In this document: positions 1-4,026 of the stretch, piece after piece
How positions within the stretch are numbered: position 1 is the stretch's first letter
Layout of the letters: every line of letters begins with the position of its first letter
Origin: a bacterium
Lineage (GTDB): Bacteria > Cyanobacteriota > Sericytochromatia > S15B-MN24 > VGJW01
Length of the DNA: 6,306 nucleotides
Reading direction: 5' to 3'
Assembly: GCA_021790035.1 (NCBI GenBank)
Contig: JAJYIO010000165.1
Location: 1-6,306 of the forward strand
Program-made: the position numbers and the translations under genes
The notes under the pieces: model-generated
The model's input: the letters and a program-made list of their open reading frames with translations, nothing else
The model's database searches: none
Told to the model about the DNA's origin: nothing

Positions 1-833
1 CCGGTGCCGAACTCACGCTCGACGTAGGCATCGGCGATGACGGGGATGAGCCGGCCCGTCAGCGGCAGCTTGACGTTGTGGCCGACCAGATCGCGGTACC
101 GGTCGTCCTCGGGGTGCACCGCGACCGCGACATCCGCCAGGATGGTCTCCGGACGGACCGTCGCGATGATCAGGCCAGTGGCTCCGTCCTCGCCGGGATA
201 CTGGATGTGGTACAGGACGCCCGTCTCGGCCTCGTGCTTGACCTCGAGATCGGAGAGGCTGGTCAAACAGCGCGGGCACCAGTTGATGATCCGCTTGCCA
301 CGGTAGATGAGACCCTTGTCATAGAGGCGCACGAAGGCCGTGCGCACGGCGCGGGAGTATGCCTCGTCCATGGTGAAGCGCCACCTGGAATAGTCCAGCG
401 ACGATCCCAGCTTGCGGTACTGATCGACGATGGCGTCGCCCTGCTCTTGCTTCCACGCCCAGATCTGCTCCAGGAATCGCTCGCGACCGACCTCGATACG
501 GCTCTTCCCGGTCTTGGCGAACACCTGCCGCTCGACCACGGTCTGGGTCCCGATGCCGGCGTGATCGGTGCCGGGCTGCCACAGGACGGCATATCCCTGC
601 ATGCGCCGGGCCCGACTCAAGGCATCCTGGATCGTGGCGTTGACGGCGTGCCCGATGTGGAGCGTACCCGTGACGTTGGGGGGCGGGCACGCGATGAAGA
701 ACGGCTTACGATCGCGATCCACCCGGCCCGAAAACACGCTCGATCCCAGCCAGCGCTCGAGCCACAGCGGTTCCACTAGCCCTGGATCGTAGGCCTTGGC
801 CATCTCGCGGCCGGTGGTGGCCGTTGTTTCCAT
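1..833 (-). CDS. valS: Valyl-tRNA synthetase, N-terminal 277 residues (3' end beyond the left edge)
   Basis: Class I aminoacyl-tRNA synthetase that charges tRNA-Val with valine in the cytoplasm. The minus-strand frame is open from 833 to base 1. Visible landmarks: residues 49-62 carry CPPPNVTGTLHIGH, which contains the HIGH ATP-binding motif (59-62). The adjacent GTDHAGIGTQ (88-97), the RFTMDE segment near 152 and NWCPRC...LSDLEVEH (184-200) are all typical of ValRS rather than IleRS or LeuRS. ATVRPETILADVAVAVHP (224-241) opens the CP1 editing domain, which hydrolyses mischarged Thr-tRNA. Bacterial ValRS is usually about 880 residues, so roughly a third is present. The KMSKS loop, anticodon-binding domain and C-terminal coiled coil lie outside the window. 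The ATG at 833 is chosen because AAGGAG sits 7 bases upstream. It is divergent from the HEAT-repeat gene. I see no T-box leader. Identity is very secure; the start is well supported. Confidence 0.96.
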   Translation of the reverse strand, partial: METTATTGREMAKAYDPGLVEPLWLERWLGSSVFSGRVDRDRKPFFIACPPPNVTGTLHIGHAVNATIQDALSRARRMQGYAVLWQPGTDHAGIGTQTVVERQVFAKTGKSRIEVGRERFLEQIWAWKQEQGDAIVDQYRKLGSSLDYSRWRFTMDEAYSRAVRTAFVRLYDKGLIYRGKRIINWCPRCLTSLSDLEVKHEAETGVLYHIQYPGEDGATGLIIATVRPETILADVAVAVHPEDDRYRDLVGHNVKLPLTGRLIPVIADAYVEREFGT

Positions 834-840
834 GGGCGGG

Positions 841-846
841 CTCCTT
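841..846 (-). promoter_or_regulatory. Ribosome binding site of valS
   Basis: Read on the minus strand, AAGGAG is followed by a 7-base spacer (CCCGCCC) and then the ATG at 833-831. This near-consensus Shine-Dalgarno site fixes the valS start. Confidence 0.85.
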
Positions 847-883
847 TTGTGGCAATCCAGGCGGGCCTTCGAGCGCTCCAAAG

Positions 884-905
884 GGCGCCGGAACGGCGCC
901 GGAAC
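884..905. repeat. Perfect tandem repeat of an 11-bp unit
   Basis: GGCGCCGGAAC occurs twice in a row (884-894 and 895-905). GGCGCC is itself a palindrome, so the two copies can also form a 6-bp stem with a 5-base loop in the valS leader. It may be a protein-binding site, a leader hairpin or simple GC-rich slippage; the sequence does not decide. Confidence 0.6.
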
Positions 906-959
906 GCGATGGAAGAGGATATGCTACCATGCTATAAGGGTATATTGCTCGGACGAACG

Positions 960-2288
960 ATGGGTCCAATCTTACTCGCCTTCCTTGCCGCCGCCGTCAT
1001 CGGTCTTGGCGGGGTCGCTGCTTATTTGTACGGTCTCCTGCCAGGTACCTACCGGGCTGCCCTGCGGGGACTGAGGAGCAAGAACCGACGGACCAAGATC
1101 CAGTCGGCCAACCAGCTAGCGCGCTTCAAGAGTGGCGAGTCCGTCGGTCCTCTCGTCCGCAGCCTCAAGATTCCCGATCCCAGTGTCCGGCGCGCCTGCA
1201 TCGAGGCCCTCGCCAAGATCGGCCGACCCGCCTTCGAGCCCCTGTGCCAGACCTTCGTCCAGCCAGACGAGGAGCTCAAGTTCGCCGCGGTCGAGGCCCT
1301 GTCCTCCATGAGTCCAGCGGACAATCTAGAGCTCCTGGCCAAGAAACTCGCGACGGCGCCTGGCTTCATGCGCCGCTACGTCGGTGAGGTCCTGGCCCGG
1401 TGCGGGCCCGATGCGATCGCCTACATCCTCAAGTACACTCCCGACGTCAGCCCGTTGCCGGATCAGGACGCTGCCGACGCTCAGGCCCGGCGGGTTCAGT
1501 TCGTGGATGTGCTGGCGAGGCTGGCAGAGCGCAATCTCGACCTTCTCTACCAGGCCCAGGTCACGAGCGACAAGCAGCGCCTGTACGTGGCACAGGCCAT
1601 GGCCGTCCGGGGCGATCCCCGGGCTGCCGGGCTCTTGACCCGCCTCTTGCCCACCCGCAATCCGCACCTTCGCAAGGCGGCCGTCGAAGCGCTCGGCGGT
1701 CTTGGCGAGCAGGCCATCGACTCGCTCCTGGAGGTCCTGCAAGGACCCAACGAGGCGGCCAAGGTCGGCGTGGTCGATCTCCTGGTGAGCATCGGCGGCA
1801 AGGCCATGGACGCCCTTGCCGAGCTCGTTCGCTCCGAGGATTTCGAGATTCGCTTGCAGGCGGCCACCGCGCTTGGCCGGCTGGGCAACATCAAACCCAT
1901 GATCCTGGTCCTCTGGCCCAAGAAGCCCGCCTTCGTCGCCCGGACGATCGAGAATACGGCCAAGACCCGCCTCGACATGCTTTCCGACCAGACCGCCCTC
2001 AAGAAGGCGATCGAGCAGGCGCTCTTCCTTGGCAAGATGAACAAGAAGTACCGTGGCCTTTATTACCTGCAGGCGCTTCTCATCGTACTTTTCCCCGGGG
2101 TCGTCGAGATGGTGGACGAACCCCGCCTCGGCAAGGTTCTCGCATACGGCGGCAACATCGTCGACAATGCAGGGTTCCTTAGACTGTCACACCTCCACCC
2201 GGTCGCTCGCCAGATCCTCGCTCGGCCGAAGCGCACTGGAAAGGGGACCGGCAAGCCGCTCCAGGCCGCTGCAAGCAAGCCGGAGTAG
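960..2288 (+). CDS. Membrane-anchored HEAT-repeat protein of unknown function
   Basis: This is a 442-residue protein. Residues 2-25 form one hydrophobic segment (GPILLAFLAAAVIGLGGVAAY), directly followed by a basic stretch (R32, R36, R39, K41, R43, R44, K46). The positive-inside rule puts the remainder in the cytoplasm on a single N-terminal anchor. From about 43 to 311 the chain is a string of HEAT/PBS-lyase-like helical pairs. The clearest match the pattern (V)RRACIEALAKIG (76-88), LKFAAVEALSSM (106-117), LRKAAVEALGGLG (237-249), AKVGVVDLLVSIG (267-279) and IRLQAATALGRLG (297-309). Such solenoids bind proteins and have no catalytic residues of their own. Residues 312-410 are helical but not repetitive, and the tail (421-442) is basic and low-complexity. 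The reading frame stays open upstream to an ATG at 849, but that extension is not hydrophobic and lies in the promoter region. ATG 960 puts the anchor at the N-terminus, although its ribosome binding site is weak (GGACGAACG). I do not recognise a named family beyond HEAT. It converges with the next gene. Confidence 0.87.
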   Translation: MGPILLAFLAAAVIGLGGVAAYLYGLLPGTYRAALRGLRSKNRRTKIQSANQLARFKSGESVGPLVRSLKIPDPSVRRACIEALAKIGRPAFEPLCQTFVQPDEELKFAAVEALSSMSPADNLELLAKKLATAPGFMRRYVGEVLARCGPDAIAYILKYTPDVSPLPDQDAADAQARRVQFVDVLARLAERNLDLLYQAQVTSDKQRLYVAQAMAVRGDPRAAGLLTRLLPTRNPHLRKAAVEALGGLGEQAIDSLLEVLQGPNEAAKVGVVDLLVSIGGKAMDALAELVRSEDFEIRLQAATALGRLGNIKPMILVLWPKKPAFVARTIENTAKTRLDMLSDQTALKKAIEQALFLGKMNKKYRGLYYLQALLIVLFPGVVEMVDEPRLGKVLAYGGNIVDNAGFLRLSHLHPVARQILARPKRTGKGTGKPLQAAASKPE

Positions 2289-2308
2289 CGGGTCTTCGGG
2301 GGTCTGAA

Positions 2309-2324
2309 GGGGCGCTCAGGCCCC
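2309..2324. terminator. Weak hairpin after the HEAT-repeat gene, possible bidirectional terminator
   Basis: GGGGC, a 6-base loop (GCTCAG) and GCCCC form a perfect 5-bp GC stem 20 bases after the HEAT-gene stop, between convergent genes. It has no T-run on either strand, so intrinsic termination would be weak. The other 150 or so bases of this convergent gap (2289-2454) show nothing else I can name. Confidence 0.3.
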
Positions 2325-2454
2325 GTGTGCTCTTGCCAGGGTCGAGCCGGGCGACGTGGCAGCTTGCCGGCAGCCAAGGAGAGTTCGAGAACCGCTGCAG
2401 TGCCTGCTGCGAATTTCCTCGCATGGCGGACGTCTGCCAATCAATGGAACCTGT

Positions 2455-3858
2455 TTAGGCCTTTGATGCGGGCTGGAGCGTCTTGGAGGCCGCCTGCTTC
2501 AGCGTCGGGTCGTTGACCTTGGCCAGGAGCTGGTTGACGGTGTTGGAGTCAGCGTACTCGTTGACCGCGTACTGGCCATTGGCGATCTTGTAGGACTGGT
2601 GGATGCCATGGTCGCGCTTGAAGCCGATGACCGCGGCCGACGTCGCCGTATCCCACGTCCCGGAGACCTCCACGTTGTAGCCTGCGACCTTCAGCAGTGC
2701 CTGAAGCTCCTGGATCTGCTGCTTGCTTCCGGTGTCGGGGCCGATCGTCGTGCCCTGATAGCCCGAGACCTCGTCGATGAAGGCCTGCACGTTGGCCACC
2801 GTATCCGTAAGGTTGTACTGGCTGGCAATCTTCGCAGCTGTGGCAGGCGTGAGTGCCTTGCCCGACGGGAGGTTCCGCGGCAGCGCGCCAATCCGACCCA
2901 GGGTATCGGGGATGAGCCCGATCGCCGGCGTGATCAAGCCAAAGGCCTGGGGGTTGCGCACCACCTGTCGACCGATCTGCCCCAGGAGACTGGGCCGGCT
3001 GGTTCCGCCAGCGAGGATCTTCTCGGCGACGGCCGTGGCATCCGAGGCTTCCTGGGCATCGGACGCGACCGAGTAGATGCCCTTGGGAACCCGTCCGGTC
3101 AGGAGGGTGAGTCCACGAATGCCCACGAGCTTGCGGCTGTAGGACAGGAAATTGCCGTACGTCATCGCGGTTCCCGCGACATTGACGGTCGCCTCCGGGG
3201 CGATCTTCGCAACCGCGCCAGCCACGGCATCGGCGCTCCCGGTAGTCGCGAGCTTGGCGACTCCGAGCGCATCGTTTGCATACACCGCCATCTGGCTCGA
3301 CTCGGCCGCGTGGCCCAGCTCGGCGAGGCGCTCGGCATCCCTTGCGGCTTGCGTCGCCTTCATGGTGTAGGAGCCAGCCACGGAGGCTTCCTTGAGCGCC
3401 AGGCCAAGGTCCTCTCCCGCGGAAAGCCCGTGGACTGCCGCACTGGCGAACGCTGCGCCGCCCCGTGCGACGTTGACGACCTCGCCGGGGGTGATGAAAA
3501 GCGACCCGATATCGACCAGGCCCATGCCCACAGCGCGGCCAGGATGTCCCGACTGGCAGGCCTCGATGTAGGGGTCGATAATGGCCTGGCCCAGCAGATG
3601 GAGCGTGGGGCCGGGCTGCGTAACGAGCTTGCTGGCCAAGAAGTACAGGCCCTTGGCCGTCCGGATCGGATGGAGGACCATGCTGGCCATGCCCGAAACC
3701 ATATTCCAGGCCGCCTGAGCACCGCCAATGAATACGTCAGGGACGAACTCGACAACCTCGTGGGTCAGGTCCGTGCTGGCTTGCCCGTCCCGGACCAGTC
3801 GATCCGCGGGCGTGGCTTGACCCTTGTTGGATCCGCCCAGCCCTACGTTCGCGACCAT
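2455..3858 (-). CDS. Modular protein: helical pre-toxin-like N-terminal region plus C-terminal peptidoglycan-binding-like unit
   Basis: This is a 467-residue protein with no signal peptide: its N-terminus (MVANVGLGGSNKGQATPADR) is polar. Residues 30-135 contain Trp51, LHPIRTAKGL (62-71), a second Pro/Thr pair in QPGPTLHLLG (81-90), IIDPY (93-97) and VDIGSLFITPGE (115-126). This layout reminds me of the helical linker before the toxin tip in LXG-type polymorphic toxins; that is pattern recall, not a search. Residues 140-310 are Ala/Gly-rich and helical. Residues 336-448 form the unit shared with the upstream gene: a helical prefix ending in TIGPDTGS, a PG_binding_1-like core (ELQALLKVAGY, SGTWD, AVIGFKRDHGI) and the tail HQSYKIANG...VNEYAD. 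No toxin or lytic-enzyme domain is recognisable. The frame extends four codons further to a TTG at 3870, but GGAGGAG directly before ATG 3858 makes the ATG the start. The gene follows its partial paralogue on the same strand after 168 bases. Confidence 0.88.
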   Translation of the reverse strand: MVANVGLGGSNKGQATPADRLVRDGQASTDLTHEVVEFVPDVFIGGAQAAWNMVSGMASMVLHPIRTAKGLYFLASKLVTQPGPTLHLLGQAIIDPYIEACQSGHPGRAVGMGLVDIGSLFITPGEVVNVARGGAAFASAAVHGLSAGEDLGLALKEASVAGSYTMKATQAARDAERLAELGHAAESSQMAVYANDALGVAKLATTGSADAVAGAVAKIAPEATVNVAGTAMTYGNFLSYSRKLVGIRGLTLLTGRVPKGIYSVASDAQEASDATAVAEKILAGGTSRPSLLGQIGRQVVRNPQAFGLITPAIGLIPDTLGRIGALPRNLPSGKALTPATAAKIASQYNLTDTVANVQAFIDEVSGYQGTTIGPDTGSKQQIQELQALLKVAGYNVEVSGTWDTATSAAVIGFKRDHGIHQSYKIANGQYAVNEYADSNTVNQLLAKVNDPTLKQAASKTLQPASKA

Positions 3859-3860
3859 CC

Positions 3861-3889
3861 GCTCCTCCAAGAGGGAGCCACCAGGCTCC
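3861..3889 (-). promoter_or_regulatory. Two mutually exclusive hairpins covering the ribosome binding site
   Basis: On the minus strand, GGAGCC (3889-3884), loop TGGT and GGCTCC (3879-3874) form a perfect 6-bp stem. The same GCTCC (3878-3874) can instead pair with GGAGC (3865-3861), the second half of the Shine-Dalgarno site, across an 8-base loop. The two structures cannot coexist: the first leaves the ribosome site free, the second hides it. A -10-like TATAAG lies just upstream (3902-3897), without a good -35. If it were used, the first stem would begin at the very 5' end of the mRNA. The pairing is seen; a regulatory role is inference. Confidence 0.4.
3862..3868 (-). promoter_or_regulatory. 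Ribosome binding site that decides the start of the 467-residue protein
   Basis: Read on the minus strand, GGAGGAG is followed by CGG and then ATG (3858-3856); counted from GGAGG the spacer is 5 bases. The in-frame TTG at 3870 overlaps this site and has no Shine-Dalgarno sequence of its own, so it is not the start. Confidence 0.85.
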
Positions 3890-3944
3890 TGATAGCCTTA
3901 TACGAAGAATCGGCCCGGTTCTGACCGACTTGTTCAAGATTTAA

Positions 3945-3996
3945 CCCGCTCCCAACCCTCGGGTCCCTCTCGAGACAGCGAGGCTGCGGGAACGGG
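3945..3996 (-). terminator. Terminator-like long stem after the LysM/peptidoglycan-binding gene
   Basis: Read on the minus strand, CCCGTTCCC (3996-3988) and GGGAGCGGG (3953-3945) pair over 9 positions, with one G-U wobble in RNA. On the plus strand the same position is a C-A mismatch, so the structure favours minus-strand transcripts. It lies 31 bases past the upstream gene's stop. The 34-base interior can fold further through CTCG/CGAG segments. The downstream sequence is TTAAATCTTG, not a clean U-run. A terminator, an mRNA-end stabiliser or an intercistronic processing element would all fit. Confidence 0.4.
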
Positions 3997-4026
3997 CTAG
4001 ATCGCAATCTGGATCCCGGTGAATCG

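Larger units (their letters stand above)
834..959. promoter_or_regulatory. Divergent intergenic region between valS and the HEAT-repeat gene
   Basis: This 126-base gap must contain the promoters of two genes pointing away from each other, unless one is read from elsewhere. Most of it is GC-rich. An AT-rich patch at about 920-947 holds several -10-like hexamers on the plus strand: TATGCT (920-925), TATAAG (933-938) and TATATT (941-946). None has a convincing TTGACA-like partner at 16-18 bases, so I do not name a specific promoter. The side nearer valS carries an 11-bp tandem repeat and the palindrome GAGCGCTC (871-878). Confidence 0.4.

Noticed and set aside
78..779. A 233-codon plus-strand open frame over valS
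   Set aside because: The minus strand here is unmistakably valyl-tRNA synthetase, with the HIGH and NWCP motifs in frame.
849..959. An upstream extension of the HEAT-repeat protein starting at ATG 849
   Set aside because: It would add 37 residues without a hydrophobic or conserved feature, would fill the divergent promoter region, and has no ribosome binding site.
834..959. A T-box or other amino-acid-responsive leader for valS
   Set aside because: The gap is too short for a usual T-box, and I find no T-box bulge or specifier-loop sequence.
2599..3924. A 441-codon open frame on the plus strand
   Set aside because: It is an antisense shadow of the 467-residue gene caused by high GC; it has no domain and an unnatural Arg/Asp/Gly-rich composition.
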